A stretch of 64,000 nucleotides of DNA from Aldehydirespirator sp965117015 (GCA_965117015.1 OZ220747.1:1-64000), one strand, 5' to 3'. Counted from the stretch's first letter, positions 25,534 to 34,885 are shown. Program-made: numbers and translations. The notes: generated by a model not told the origin, from the letters alone.

Positions 25534-25543
25534 AGCGTACAAT
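25534..25543. promoter_or_regulatory. Overlapping divergent -10 boxes (AGCGTACAAT)
   Basis: Plus-strand TACAAT (25538-25543) ends 7 nt before ATG 25551; minus-strand TACGCT (25539-25534) ends 8 nt before ATG 25525. The two boxes share TA, so one melted site could serve two leaderless transcripts in opposite directions. Confidence 0.5.
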
Positions 25544-25550
25544 CGCCCCG

Positions 25551-27707
25551 ATGGACCAGCCTGAACCTGCGGAACAGCGGCCTCGAGGAGGCCGGAGGGC
25601 CGGCGGTGTTGCGGGCTTCATCGCGGGAGTCCTCGGGGCCGCGGTCGCGCTGGGCTTCGGTGAACTGATCGAGGGCATCAGCGAGACCATCCCATCGCTG
25701 GTCATCGCGGTGGGCGAGGTGGTCACCGACTACACGCCCGGCGACATCGTGGCCTTCAGCATCGCCAACATCGGTGCCAGCCAGAAGACGGTGCTCACCG
25801 TCGGGATAGTCGTCGCGTCGTTGGCCATCTGCGGTCTGCTGGGCCGTCAAGCCTCGCGCCGCGGCCGCCTGGTGACGATCACCGGCTTCGCGCTCTTCGG
25901 GCTAGTCGGCGGCTGGGCTGCCGCTCGCAACCCGCTGAGCCCCGCAGTGGCCTCGTGGCTGGTTGCCCTCGCAGCCGCCGTGCTGGGCGCGGTCGTCACT
26001 CTCTTCCTGGTGAGCCGGGCGTCGGCCTGGCACCCGAGCACCGCCGGCGCGGACGCGGATGGGGTGGACATCGCAGACGCAGACACGGAGCAGGAATCGG
26101 CCGGCACGCGCCGGTCGTTCTTCGGCTTCGCCGCCGGCGCGGGAGTGACCGCCCTCAGCCTGGTCGGGCTGGGTCGGGGCTTGCGGGGACCGTCCGCGGC
26201 CGAGAAGGCCAGGGAGACCTACGCGCTGCCGCCGAGGACGACCAACCCGGCCGCCGAAGCGACGAGCGGCGCCACCACGGCTGGCCGCGACGCCATCGAT
26301 GTACCGGACGGCATAGAAGTCCCGGAAGGCATAGAGATCCCAGAAGGCATAGAGATCCCAGAAGGCATAGAGATCCCGGAAGGCATAGAGATCCCAGAGG
26401 GCATAGAGATCCCGGAAGGCATAGAGATCCCGGACGAGGTCGTCGTCGAAGCTCCAGACGAGCCCACGACGACCACCACAACCCAACCGCCCGAAGAACC
26501 CACAACGACCACCACGCAGCCGCCCGAAGAGACCACAACCACCACAACCCAGGCGCCCGAAGAACCCGCCACCACGACCACACAGCCGCCTGCCGAGGTC
26601 GAAGCGACCACAACCACCACAACCCAGGCGCCCGAAGAACCAGAACCCACAACAACCACCACAACCCAGGCGCCCGAAGAACCAGAACCCACAACGACCA
26701 CGACCACACAACCCCCCGAGGAGCCCACCACCACGACCACACAGCCGCGGGGCGAGTCGTCGCGATACCCGCAGGTGGCCCACCTCGACACGCTCGACGA
26801 CGAGGTGCCGGACATCTCGCCCTACGTGACCCCGATCTCCCCCACCAACAGGTTCTACCGAATCGACACTGCGCTGACGGTCCCGCAGGTCGACCCGGAG
26901 TCGTGGCGCCTGCGCATCACCGGCCTGGTCGACAACCCCTACGAACTCACGTACCAGGACATCCGCGCCATGCGCCTCGCCGACTACGTGATCACCCTCT
27001 CGTGCGTGTCCAATCAGGTGGGGGGCGGGCTCGTCGGGAACGCCATCTGGACGGGCATCCCGCTCTACGAGTTGCTGCAGCGGGCCGGCGTCCAGCCCGG
27101 CGCCCAGCAGATCGTGGGACGCTCGGTGGACGACTTCACCGCCGGCTTCCCCACCACCCTGGCCTACGACGGCCGCAACGCCATCCTCGCCATCGGCATG
27201 AACAACGAGCCCCTGCCGACCCGGCACGGCTTCCCGGCCCGCATCGTGGTGGCGGGACTGTACGGCTATGTCTCGGCGGTGAAGTGGCTCGAGGAGATCC
27301 ACCTCACCACCTGGGACGGGTTCGACGGCTACTGGGTGCCGCGGGGCTGGTCCAAGCAGGGTCCGATGAAGACCCAGAGCCGCATCGACCTCCCCAAGGA
27401 CGGAGCCAGGGTCAGCAGCGGCGAGACCATACCGATAGCCGGCATCGCCTGGGCACCGACCCGCGGCATCGAGCGGGTCGAGGTCAAGGTCGGCAACGAA
27501 GACTGGACGCCGTGCCGGCTGGGCGAGGCCGCGGGCAACGAGAGCTGGGTGCAATGGCACCGGGACTGGACTCCCTCCGGCGGAGGCTGGCAGCAGATCC
27601 AGGTGCGGGCCACCGACGGCAGCGGCTACACCCAGAGCTCCAAGAACGTGAGGCCGCGCCCCAACGGCGCCGAAGGATGGCACACCATCAGCGTCAGCGT
27701 CCGGTAG
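25551..27707 (+). CDS. Membrane-anchored molybdopterin oxidoreductase (sulfite-oxidase fold) with long repeat linker
   Basis: A 718-residue protein. Residues about 20-165 hold several hydrophobic segments; TRRSFFGFAAGAGVTALSLVGLG (about 185-207, pattern only) is a further membrane or Tat-like segment. Then come 18-nt repeats encoding IPEGIE (26301-26426) and a Thr/Pro linker (26458-26750). The C-terminal half is the oxidoreductase molybdopterin domain: YRIDTALTVPQVDPESWRL, LSCVSNQVGG whose Cys should ligate molybdenum, and GYWVPRGWSKQGPM, followed by the dimerisation domain (GIAWAPTRGIERVEVKVG). It probably acts outside the membrane; substrate unknown. The promoter is shared with the divergent acyl-CoA dehydrogenase. 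A paralogue lies at 30362. Confidence 0.88.
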   Translation: MDQPEPAEQRPRGGRRAGGVAGFIAGVLGAAVALGFGELIEGISETIPSLVIAVGEVVTDYTPGDIVAFSIANIGASQKTVLTVGIVVASLAICGLLGRQASRRGRLVTITGFALFGLVGGWAAARNPLSPAVASWLVALAAAVLGAVVTLFLVSRASAWHPSTAGADADGVDIADADTEQESAGTRRSFFGFAAGAGVTALSLVGLGRGLRGPSAAEKARETYALPPRTTNPAAEATSGATTAGRDAIDVPDGIEVPEGIEIPEGIEIPEGIEIPEGIEIPEGIEIPEGIEIPDEVVVEAPDEPTTTTTTQPPEEPTTTTTQPPEETTTTTTQAPEEPATTTTQPPAEVEATTTTTTQAPEEPEPTTTTTTQAPEEPEPTTTTTTQPPEEPTTTTTQPRGESSRYPQVAHLDTLDDEVPDISPYVTPISPTNRFYRIDTALTVPQVDPESWRLRITGLVDNPYELTYQDIRAMRLADYVITLSCVSNQVGGGLVGNAIWTGIPLYELLQRAGVQPGAQQIVGRSVDDFTAGFPTTLAYDGRNAILAIGMNNEPLPTRHGFPARIVVAGLYGYVSAVKWLEEIHLTTWDGFDGYWVPRGWSKQGPMKTQSRIDLPKDGARVSSGETIPIAGIAWAPTRGIERVEVKVGNEDWTPCRLGEAAGNESWVQWHRDWTPSGGGWQQIQVRATDGSGYTQSSKNVRPRPNGAEGWHTISVSVR
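26301..26426 (+). repeat. Seven tandem 18-bp units coding for IPEGIE/VPEGIE
   Basis: Units of the type ATCCCGGAAGGCATAGAG repeat in frame seven times, with an eighth degenerate one at 26427-26444. ATA, a rare isoleucine codon in this GC-rich DNA, recurs in every unit, which points to recent expansion by slippage or recombination. The paralogue at 30362 has none. Confidence 0.85.
26458..26750 (+). repeat. Thr-Pro-Glu low-complexity linker repeat
   Basis: Imperfect in-frame repeats encode runs of threonine separated by QPPEE or QAPEEPEP. They form an extended, probably extracellular linker between membrane segments and the molybdenum domain. The shorter linker of the paralogue (about 31055-31140) has similar Thr runs. 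Confidence 0.75.
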
Positions 27708-27726
27708 CGCTCGCCGGGGGCACCCA

Positions 27727-29244
27727 GTGCTGACGGAAGCCATCCAGCGGGCCGCGAGCGAGTACGGCGACCGCGCAGCTTTCGTCACGCCGGCAGGCAA
27801 GCACCTGAGCTTCATCCAACTGGAACACGCCGCGCAGCAGGTCGCGGCCGGGCTGCACGAGCGTGGCCTCGGGGAGGGCTCTGTGATTGCGCTCGTGCTG
27901 CCCTCCGACGTCGATTACGTCGCCGTCTATCTCGGAGCGGCCCGCATCGGCGCGGTCACGGCCGGGATCAACCCGCTGCTGACTCCCGTCGAGGCAGCCG
28001 GATGCCTCGACCGGCTGGGAGCCGATCTGGTGGTTGTGGACCCGCGTCTGGCCCACCTCGTCGGCTCATCGGCGGTCCCTGAGGTCGTGCGGCTGGAAGG
28101 AGGGGGCGACCCGGCCTCCGCCGGTGGACCTCTGCGCTCCGGCTCACCCATGTCGGATCGCGCCCTCGCAGGCCTCGCGGCCGAGCCGGACGACGAGCGA
28201 CCCGTGTGCATCTGCTTCACGTCGGGCTCGACGGGCACGCCCAAAGCGGCCTGGTTCGCCAACCGTCAGCTGCGGGCGGTGGCCGAGATCGACACGGGGG
28301 GCGCGTGGGGTGCCGGACACGGAATCTCGTCGACCCAGTTCGCCCACGTCGCCTTCATGACCAAGCTCCCGTGGATGCTGGCCTGCGGCCGGACCACGCA
28401 CCTGCTCGAACGCTGGTCGGCCGGGGCAGCCCTGGAGCTCACCGCCCGCTACCGGATGGCTGCGGTGATCGGGGTGGCCCCCCAGATCGCCCTGATGGTC
28501 CGGCACCCGTCATCGGAGGCGCTGGACTTCTCGGCCGTCCAGGCGGTGGTGGCCGGCGGCGGCCCGTCGCCCCCTGAGCTGGTGCGATCGGCCCGCGAGC
28601 GCTTCGGGGCGCCGTACTCGATCCGGTACTCGTCCACGGAGTCGGGCGGAGTGGGCCTGGCCACCGCGCTCGACGCCGGCGACGACGAGGCGTGCCATTC
28701 GGTGGGCCGGCCCCGCCCCGGCGTGCAGGCTCAGATCAGGGACTCCGCCGGGGAGCGACTCGATCCGGGCGAGGCGGGCGAGCTCTGGCTTAGATCGCCC
28801 ACGGTGATGTCGGGGTACTGGCGCGACCCGGAGTCCAGCTCTGAGACGCTGGTGGACGGCTGGCTGCGCACCGGGGACCTGGCCACCGTGGACGAGAACG
28901 GCCTCTACCGCCTCGCGGGGCGGTTGAGCGACATGTTCATCCGGGGTGGCTACAACGTGCACCCGGCGGAGGTCGAGGGCGTGCTGTCCGGGCATCCCGG
29001 TGTGCAGGAGGTGGTCGTGGTCCCGCGTCCCGATGCAGTGATGGGCGAGGTCGGCGTGGCCGTGGTGGTGCCCCGAGACGCCGCCGAGCCGCCCACGCTG
29101 GAGGACCTGCGAGCCTTCGGGGCCGGCGCGCTGGCTCGCCACAAGCTTCCCGAGCACCTGAGGATCGTCGATGAGCTGCCCCGCAACCCGACCGGGAAGA
29201 TAGACCGCCGCCGCCTCAGCGGCGGCCCCGAGCCGCAGCTCTAG
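27727..29244 (+). CDS. Acyl-CoA synthetase (AMP-forming), second in the window
   Basis: A 505-residue ANL-superfamily ligase. Motifs: ICFTSGSTGTPKAAWF (A3), YSSTESGG (A5), GELWLRSPTVMSGYW, GWLRTGDLATVDENGLYRLAGRLSDMFIRGGYNVHPAEVEG as the A7-A8 hinge, and RNPTGKIDRRRL with the catalytic lysine. It differs from the ligase at 20907 in that the A5 motif has Ser-Thr-Glu. The start is GTG 27727, 19 nt after the molybdenum enzyme gene. Its end overlaps the convergent rsgA gene by 29 nt. The substrate is unknown. Confidence 0.88.
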   Translation: MLTEAIQRAASEYGDRAAFVTPAGKHLSFIQLEHAAQQVAAGLHERGLGEGSVIALVLPSDVDYVAVYLGAARIGAVTAGINPLLTPVEAAGCLDRLGADLVVVDPRLAHLVGSSAVPEVVRLEGGGDPASAGGPLRSGSPMSDRALAGLAAEPDDERPVCICFTSGSTGTPKAAWFANRQLRAVAEIDTGGAWGAGHGISSTQFAHVAFMTKLPWMLACGRTTHLLERWSAGAALELTARYRMAAVIGVAPQIALMVRHPSSEALDFSAVQAVVAGGGPSPPELVRSARERFGAPYSIRYSSTESGGVGLATALDAGDDEACHSVGRPRPGVQAQIRDSAGERLDPGEAGELWLRSPTVMSGYWRDPESSSETLVDGWLRTGDLATVDENGLYRLAGRLSDMFIRGGYNVHPAEVEGVLSGHPGVQEVVVVPRPDAVMGEVGVAVVVPRDAAEPPTLEDLRAFGAGALARHKLPEHLRIVDELPRNPTGKIDRRRLSGGPEPQL

Positions 29245-30226
29245 CCCGCTGCTCCTCGCGGATCCTCTGTTGCTCCACCTCGTCTCGCAAGGCGATGAAG
29301 CGCTCCACCCGCCGGGGATCCATCTCACCTAGCTCCACGGCCGCGGTCACCGCACAGTCGGGCTCGGCGCCGTGGGCGCAGTCCGAGAACCGGCAGCTGA
29401 GACCGTGCTCCTCGATATCGCTGAACACGCGGCTCAACGCCTCCTGCGCGTCGATCAGGCCAAGGGCCCGCACACCCGGCGTGTCGAGCACCACGCCGCC
29501 GTCGTCGGGCAGCAGCACGAGACGGCGGGCCACGGTGGTGTGCCGGCCCCGCCGGTCGGACGAACGGACCTTCGCGGTGGCGGCAACCTCGGCACCGGCC
29601 AGGGCGTTCACCAGGGTCGACTTTCCCGACCCGCTGGCACCCACAAGGGCCATGGTTCGACCGGGTCCGAGCCGGGACCGCAGGTCATCCAGGCCCAGGC
29701 CGCGGCGCGCGCTCAAAATCAGGACGTCGACGTCGCCGGCTACGGCCCGGACCGTCTCAGCCGCCGCTGCGGCATCCGGGGCCCGATCGGCCTTGGTGAG
29801 CAGGATCACGATGGCGGCCCCGCTGTCTCGTGCCATCACCAGCATGCGCTCGAACCGTCCCGGAGGCAGGGGCCGGTCGAGGCCGGCGACGATGCCCACG
29901 ATGTCGAAGTTGGCCGCCAGCACCTGCTCGGTCTCGCGCTCGGCCGGATCCCGACGAGTCAGCGCGGTGAGCCGGGGCAGCACCCGGCTGATCACCACCA
30001 TGTCGTGCTGGCTGGTCACCTGCACCCAGTCGCCGGTGACCGGCGCGGTCTCGGCCTGGGCCCGCACGGAATCCGAGCCGGCTCGCACCATGCCCTCCGC
30101 CGTCACCACGTCGCACTCGCCCCGATCCACCTGCACCACCCGGGCAACCCGCGCTCCGGGCTCCAGGGCACCGGCTACGCGATCGTCGTAACCCCAGGAG
30201 CGCAGGTCGCCGAGGCCGCCTGTCAT
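29216..30226 (-). CDS. rsgA: Ribosome small-subunit-dependent GTPase
   Basis: Circularly permuted GTPase that acts late in 30S assembly. The 336-residue protein has an N-terminal OB-fold (about 25-90). G motifs appear in the permuted order typical of RsgA: TKAD (144-147, G4), SAR (172-174, G5), GASGSGKST (196-204, G1), then DTPG (248-251, G3). The C-terminal zinc knuckle is complete: Cys278, Cys283, His285 and Cys291. It overlaps the convergent ligase gene by 29 nt. No Shine-Dalgarno or -10 box is obvious upstream of ATG 30226. Confidence 0.95.
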   Translation of the reverse strand: MTGGLGDLRSWGYDDRVAGALEPGARVARVVQVDRGECDVVTAEGMVRAGSDSVRAQAETAPVTGDWVQVTSQHDMVVISRVLPRLTALTRRDPAERETEQVLAANFDIVGIVAGLDRPLPPGRFERMLVMARDSGAAIVILLTKADRAPDAAAAAETVRAVAGDVDVLILSARRGLGLDDLRSRLGPGRTMALVGASGSGKSTLVNALAGAEVAATAKVRSSDRRGRHTTVARRLVLLPDDGGVVLDTPGVRALGLIDAQEALSRVFSDIEEHGLSCRFSDCAHGAEPDCAVTAAVELGEMDPRRVERFIALRDEVEQQRIREEQRARAAARGRR

Positions 30227-30288
30227 CGGTGCTTCATCGGCAGTTCATCGCCCCGGGGACCCGATCTCCATCCGTTCACTATGGCCTA

Positions 30289-30316
30289 TTGCGCTCGGTG
30301 ACGAAAGGCGTACGCT
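30289..30316 (+). promoter_or_regulatory. Candidate promoter for the second molybdenum oxidoreductase
   Basis: TTGCGC (30289-30294), a 16-nt spacer and TACGCT (30311-30316). Unlike the leaderless sites it lies about 45 nt before the GTG start, and a good ribosome site (AAGGGG) is present. Confidence 0.4.
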
Positions 30317-30361
30317 CTCGACGCGCGAAACAATCGAATCGAAGCGGCCAAGGGGAAAGCG

Positions 30362-32092
30362 GTGACAGACCAAGAAGCCACTGGGGAGCATCCGGGATCC
30401 TCACCCGGCGCCGTTCCCTCACTCATGGGCGCACTGGCAGGAACGGCCGGTGCCGCCGTCGGCTTGGGGTTCGGCGAACTGATAGAGGGAGCCTCGGAGT
30501 CGATCCCGTCGCTGGTGGTGGCGGTGAGCGAGTTGCTCAGCGACTACACGCCGGGCGACGTGGTGCGCTTCAGCATCGCCAACTTCGGCGCCAGCCAGAA
30601 GACGCTGCTCACGGTGGGCATCATCGTCGGGTCCCTGGTCCTCGGCGGGGTGCTGGGCCGCTTCGCGGTGCGAGGGCGCCCGCGTGCGACCCTGATCGGG
30701 TTCGCGCTGTTCGGCCTGCTGGGCGGCTGGGCCGCGGCTCGCAATCCGATAAGCCCGGCCGCCTCGTCGTGGGTGGTGGGCCTAGCGGCCGCCGCCCTGG
30801 CCGCGGGCACGACACTGCTGCTGACCAGCCGCCTGGCCAAGCAGGCCGCTCCGATGCGTGCGACCCTTCCAGCGGACCAGGATCACCCGGAACCCGCCAC
30901 AGAAATCGCTGCACCCGCAGCGGAGGTGAAGACGCGCCGGGCCTTCTTCGCGTATGCGGTCGGCGCCGGCGCGGCCGCGCTGGCCATGGTCGGCCTGGGC
31001 CGGGCGCTGCGGGGCCAGTCGGCCGCGGAGCAGTTCCTGGAGGCGAACACTCTCAGGGCCACCACCACCACTACCTCGCCGCCCACAACTACCGGGGCAG
31101 CGACGGAGTCCCCCACTACTACCACGGTCGCGTCGCAGCCAGCCGGGCCGTCAGTGCAGGAGCAGGTGGCCACGCTCGACACGCTCGACGACGACGTGGC
31201 CGGCATCTCGTCGTACGTGACTCCCAACGACAGCTTCTACCGGATCGACACCGCCTTCGGCCAGGTGCCCCAGATCGACCCGGCCAACTGGCGGCTGCGC
31301 TTCACCGGCATGGTCGACAACCCCTACGAGCTCACCTTCGACGACATCCAGTCCATGGACCTGTCCGACTACGTCATCACCCTGTCGTGCGTGTCGAACC
31401 GGGTGGGAGGCAACCTGGTCGGCAACGCGGTCTGGACCGGGGTCCCGCTGTCCGTGCTGCTGGACCGGGCCGGGGTTCAGGCCGGCGCCGACCAGGTGGT
31501 GGGCCGCTCGGTGGACGACTGGACGGCCGGCTTCCCGACCCCGCTCGTTTACGACGGCCGCAACGCCATCCTCGCCATCGGCATGAACGACGAGTTCCTG
31601 CCGACCAACCACGGCTTCCCGGCCCGGCTGGTGGTGGCCGGCCTCTACGGGTACGTCTCGGCCGTGAAGTGGATCGACGAGATCCACCTCACCACCTGGG
31701 ACGGGTTCGACGGCTACTGGGTGCCGAGGGGCTGGTCCAAGGAGGGTCCGATGAAGACGCAGAGCCGCATCGACGTTCCCGACGCCGGCCGCGGCCTCGT
31801 CGCCGGCCAGACCACCCCGATCGCCGGCATCGCCTGGGCGCCGACCCGCGGCATCGAGCGGGTCGAGGTCAACATCGACAACGAGGGATGGATGCCCTGC
31901 CAGATGGGCGAGGCCCTGGGTGACGAGAGCTGGGTTCAGTGGCACCGCGAGTGGACTCCCAGCGAGGGCCGGCACCGGATCCAGGTGCGGGCCACCGACG
32001 GCGACGGGATCACCCAGAGCGGCGAGCCGGTCGATCCCGCCCCCAACGGCGCCGAGGGATGGCACACCATCACCGTCACCGTGGACGCCTGA
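30362..32092 (+). CDS. Membrane-anchored molybdopterin oxidoreductase, paralogue of the 25551 gene
   Basis: A 576-residue protein with the same architecture as its neighbour 2.7 kb upstream: N-terminal hydrophobic segments including TAGAAVGLGFGELIEGASES, a further membrane or Tat-like segment around TRRAFFAYAVGAG, a short Thr-rich linker, the sulfite-oxidase-fold molybdenum domain with the ligand Cys in LSCVSNRVGG, and GYWVPRGWSKEGPM, then the dimerisation domain. It lacks the IPEGIE repeats. Start GTG 30362 has AAGGGG about 8 nt upstream. The high similarity indicates a tandem duplication later separated by a ligase and rsgA, or insertion of those genes. Substrate unknown. Confidence 0.88.
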   Translation: MTDQEATGEHPGSSPGAVPSLMGALAGTAGAAVGLGFGELIEGASESIPSLVVAVSELLSDYTPGDVVRFSIANFGASQKTLLTVGIIVGSLVLGGVLGRFAVRGRPRATLIGFALFGLLGGWAAARNPISPAASSWVVGLAAAALAAGTTLLLTSRLAKQAAPMRATLPADQDHPEPATEIAAPAAEVKTRRAFFAYAVGAGAAALAMVGLGRALRGQSAAEQFLEANTLRATTTTTSPPTTTGAATESPTTTTVASQPAGPSVQEQVATLDTLDDDVAGISSYVTPNDSFYRIDTAFGQVPQIDPANWRLRFTGMVDNPYELTFDDIQSMDLSDYVITLSCVSNRVGGNLVGNAVWTGVPLSVLLDRAGVQAGADQVVGRSVDDWTAGFPTPLVYDGRNAILAIGMNDEFLPTNHGFPARLVVAGLYGYVSAVKWIDEIHLTTWDGFDGYWVPRGWSKEGPMKTQSRIDVPDAGRGLVAGQTTPIAGIAWAPTRGIERVEVNIDNEGWMPCQMGEALGDESWVQWHREWTPSEGRHRIQVRATDGDGITQSGEPVDPAPNGAEGWHTITVTVDA

Positions 32093-32145
32093 CCGGCAGC
32101 TGATGGCCGCCGGCCGGCGCTCAGCGGCCAGCCTGACAGCGAACT

Positions 32146-32180
32146 TTTTTGCTAGATCGGGAGTCGAATTTGTGTATTGT
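32146..32180 (+). promoter_or_regulatory. AT-rich promoter-like stretch before the xanthine dehydrogenase gene
   Basis: TTTTTTG, then TATTGT (32175-32180) about 27 nt before ATG 32207, in an otherwise GC-rich gap. A ribosome site GGCGAGG follows. No clear -35 at normal spacing. A hairpin GGCCGC/GCGGCC at about 32106-32130 precedes it and may end the upstream gene. Confidence 0.25.
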
Positions 32181-32206
32181 GCGAGTGTGGGGCGAGGTAC
32201 GCGGCC

Positions 32207-34885
32207 ATGACCGACCTTCAGGAACGCACTGAACCTGCCGCGCCGACGGTGACGGAGTTCGTCTGCAACGGCTCCACGGTGCGCGTCGGCGACCACCCCC
32301 ACCTGCTCGCCGCCCTTCGGGAGGAGCTCGGGCTGATCGCGGCCAAGGACGGCTGCTCCCCGTCGGGCCAGTGCGGCTGCTGCACGGTGCTCCTCAACGG
32401 CAAGGCCCGGGTGGCTTGCCAGATCCCGCTAGAGAAGGCCCAGGGCGCCGAGATCGTCACCCCCGAAGGCCTCAGCGACGAGGAGCGCCACCGGTACGCG
32501 GCCGCCTTCGGGGCAGCCGGAGCGGTTCAGTGCGGCTTCTGCACTCCGGGGATCGTGATGCGGGTCAAGGCGCTGATCGACAACAAGGGCGCCGGCCTCA
32601 CCCGCGACCAGGCCTCCCGCCATCTCGGCGCCCACCTGTGCCGCTGCACCGGCTATCTGAAGATCCTCGACGCGGTCGACATGCTGGCCACCGGAGCCGA
32701 CGGGATGGTCGGCACCGACGGGACTGCGGTGGAGGTCGTCCGCGGCGTCGGATCGCGCGCCGCCCGCTACGAGTCCACCGAACTGGCAATGGGCGACAAG
32801 CTCTACATCGACGACATGACCGCGCCAGGAATGCTCCACGGCGCGGTGCACCTGGCCGAGCACGCCCGGGCCGACGTGATATCCATCGACACCAGCCGGG
32901 CCGAGGCCCAACCCGGCGTGGCGGCCGTGTTCACCGGAGCCGACGTTCCCGGCGACCTGCGTATCGGGCTGATCCACAAGGACTGGCCGGTGTTCATCCC
33001 CGAGGGCGGCCGCACATCGTATTTGGGCGACATCATGGCCCTGGTGGTGGCCGACAGCCGCGAGACGGCCCGCCGGGCGGCGGAACTGGTCGATGTCGTC
33101 TACGAGCCGCTGCCCCCGATCACCGACCCGGCCGCGGCCGTGGCCGACGGCGCCGAGGACGCGGTCTGGGGACTGGACGGCAACATCCTGTCGGTGTCGA
33201 CCTACGCCCGGGGCGGCGACGTGGAGGATGAGCTGGCGTCCTCTGCCCACGTCATGCGGGAGACCTTCCAGACCCAGCGAGTGGAGCAGGCCTTCCTGGA
33301 GCCCGAGTCGACCCTGGCCGTGCCCAAGGTCGTCGACGGCGAGCGCGGCCTGGACCTCTACTCCGGCGGCCAGGGGGTATGGGACGACCGCGACCAGACC
33401 GCGGCCGTGCTCGGGATCGACAGCAGCCGCATCTGGGCCGAGCAGGTCGCCAACGGCGGCGCCTTCGGGGGCAAGGAGGACTGCGCCAACCAGACCCAGA
33501 CCGCTCTGGCGGCCTGGCTACTGGACCGTCCCGTCAAGACGACGTTCTCGCGCGAGGAGTCGCTGCTGGTCCATCCCAAGCGGCATCCGGTGCGCATCGA
33601 GCTGGCCGTGGGCTGCGACGCCGAGGGGCGGCTCACCGCCCTGCGAGCCCGGATGCTGGGCGACTCCGGCCCCTACGCCTCGGTGGGGATGAAGGTGCTG
33701 GAGCGGGCGGCCGGCCATGCCTGCGGCCCCTACGTGGTGCCGGTCGTCGACGTCGAGGCGGTGGCGGCCCGCACCAACAACAGCGTTTGCGGCGCCTTCC
33801 GGGGCTTCGGCGCCAACCAGGCCCAGTTCGCCATGGAGGGCGCCCTGGACCGCCTGGCCGACGCGGTGGGCATCAGCGGCTGGGAGATCCGCCGGCGCAA
33901 CGCGGTGTACCCCGGAGCCGTCTGGGGTCCGGGCCAGATCATGGACGGCGGCAGCCTCGGCGCCATGGACTGCCTGGAGGCCATCAAGCCGGCCTACGAC
34001 GAGGCCGTCGCAGCCGGCAAGGCCGTCGGGCTCGGGCTGGGTCTCAAGAACTCCGGGCTCGGCAACGGTTTCAAGGAGATCAGCAAGGCCGTGGTGCACT
34101 TCGTGGCCGACGCCGCCCACCCGGCCGGATCCCCGGCGGGCCCTGACACCGTCGTGGAGGTGCGCCACTGCTGGACCGAGATGGGCCAGGGCGTGCACAC
34201 CGTGGCCCTGCAGGTGGCGGTGGAGGAACTCGGGGTGCGCCCCGACCAGGTCAAGGTCTACGTCGACACCAGCCGGGAACTGGGCGCCGGCCAGACCACC
34301 GGCTCGCGGGGAACCCTGATGGGGGCCGGATCGGTCGCCGACGCCTGCCGGGCGGCCATGGCCGGAGGCTGCCTCACCGGGGTCGACTACGAGGGCGAGT
34401 ACCGGGTGGATTGGACCAACAAGCTCAGCGACGGCCTGGAGAACCCGGTCATCCACTCCACCTTCGGCTACGCGGCCCAGATGGTGATCGCCGACCCGAA
34501 GACCGGCAAGGTCGAGAAGGTGGTGGCCGCCCACGACGTGGGACGGGCCGTCAACCCGCTGCTGTGCGAGGGCCAGATCGAGGGCAGCGTCCACATGGGC
34601 CTGGGCTACGCACTGAGCGAGGACTTCCCCTGCGATGAGGACGGCCGGCCCCGCTTCGACACCCTGAGGGGGCTCGACATCATCCGGGCCAAGGACATGC
34701 CCCCGGTGGACGTGATCCTCGTCGAGGCCCCCCAGCCCGACTCGCCCTACGGCATCAAGGGCGTGGGCGAGATCGGCCTCGTGCCCACCGCCGGAGCGGT
34801 AGCCGAGGCCATGCGCCAGGTGGACGGCCAGTGGCGCAACCGCCTGCCCATCAACACTCATCAGCCTGTAGTGCCCCAACCGTGA
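32207..34885 (+). CDS. Xanthine dehydrogenase-family enzyme, fused Fe-S and molybdenum subunits (selenium-dependent type)
   Basis: An 892-residue molybdenum hydroxylase. Residues about 14-165 form the two [2Fe-2S] domains: the plant-type site with Cys50, Cys56, Cys59 and Cys71 (CSPSGQCGCC) and a helical site with QCGFCTPG and HLCRCTGY. The rest is the molybdopterin-binding part with GGAFGGKED, EESLLVHPKRHP, ACGPYVVPVVD, GAFRGFGANQAQFAMEG and the C-terminal GIKGVGEIGLVP containing the catalytic Glu. The fusion and motifs match the family called selenium-dependent xanthine dehydrogenase; whether selenium is used here is unknown. No FAD subunit gene or maturation gene is in the window. It overlaps the next gene by 4 nt (GTGA) and heads a purine-type cluster. 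Confidence 0.87.
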   Translation: MTDLQERTEPAAPTVTEFVCNGSTVRVGDHPHLLAALREELGLIAAKDGCSPSGQCGCCTVLLNGKARVACQIPLEKAQGAEIVTPEGLSDEERHRYAAAFGAAGAVQCGFCTPGIVMRVKALIDNKGAGLTRDQASRHLGAHLCRCTGYLKILDAVDMLATGADGMVGTDGTAVEVVRGVGSRAARYESTELAMGDKLYIDDMTAPGMLHGAVHLAEHARADVISIDTSRAEAQPGVAAVFTGADVPGDLRIGLIHKDWPVFIPEGGRTSYLGDIMALVVADSRETARRAAELVDVVYEPLPPITDPAAAVADGAEDAVWGLDGNILSVSTYARGGDVEDELASSAHVMRETFQTQRVEQAFLEPESTLAVPKVVDGERGLDLYSGGQGVWDDRDQTAAVLGIDSSRIWAEQVANGGAFGGKEDCANQTQTALAAWLLDRPVKTTFSREESLLVHPKRHPVRIELAVGCDAEGRLTALRARMLGDSGPYASVGMKVLERAAGHACGPYVVPVVDVEAVAARTNNSVCGAFRGFGANQAQFAMEGALDRLADAVGISGWEIRRRNAVYPGAVWGPGQIMDGGSLGAMDCLEAIKPAYDEAVAAGKAVGLGLGLKNSGLGNGFKEISKAVVHFVADAAHPAGSPAGPDTVVEVRHCWTEMGQGVHTVALQVAVEELGVRPDQVKVYVDTSRELGAGQTTGSRGTLMGAGSVADACRAAMAGGCLTGVDYEGEYRVDWTNKLSDGLENPVIHSTFGYAAQMVIADPKTGKVEKVVAAHDVGRAVNPLLCEGQIEGSVHMGLGYALSEDFPCDEDGRPRFDTLRGLDIIRAKDMPPVDVILVEAPQPDSPYGIKGVGEIGLVPTAGAVAEAMRQVDGQWRNRLPINTHQPVVPQP

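Noticed and set aside
26301..26444. Short tandem repeats as a CRISPR or satellite array
   Set aside because: The units are 18 bp, without spacers, in frame and inside a coding gene.
32141..32152. T-run as an intrinsic terminator of the second molybdenum enzyme gene
   Set aside because: The nearest hairpin ends about 15 nt before the T-run, too far for an intrinsic terminator.
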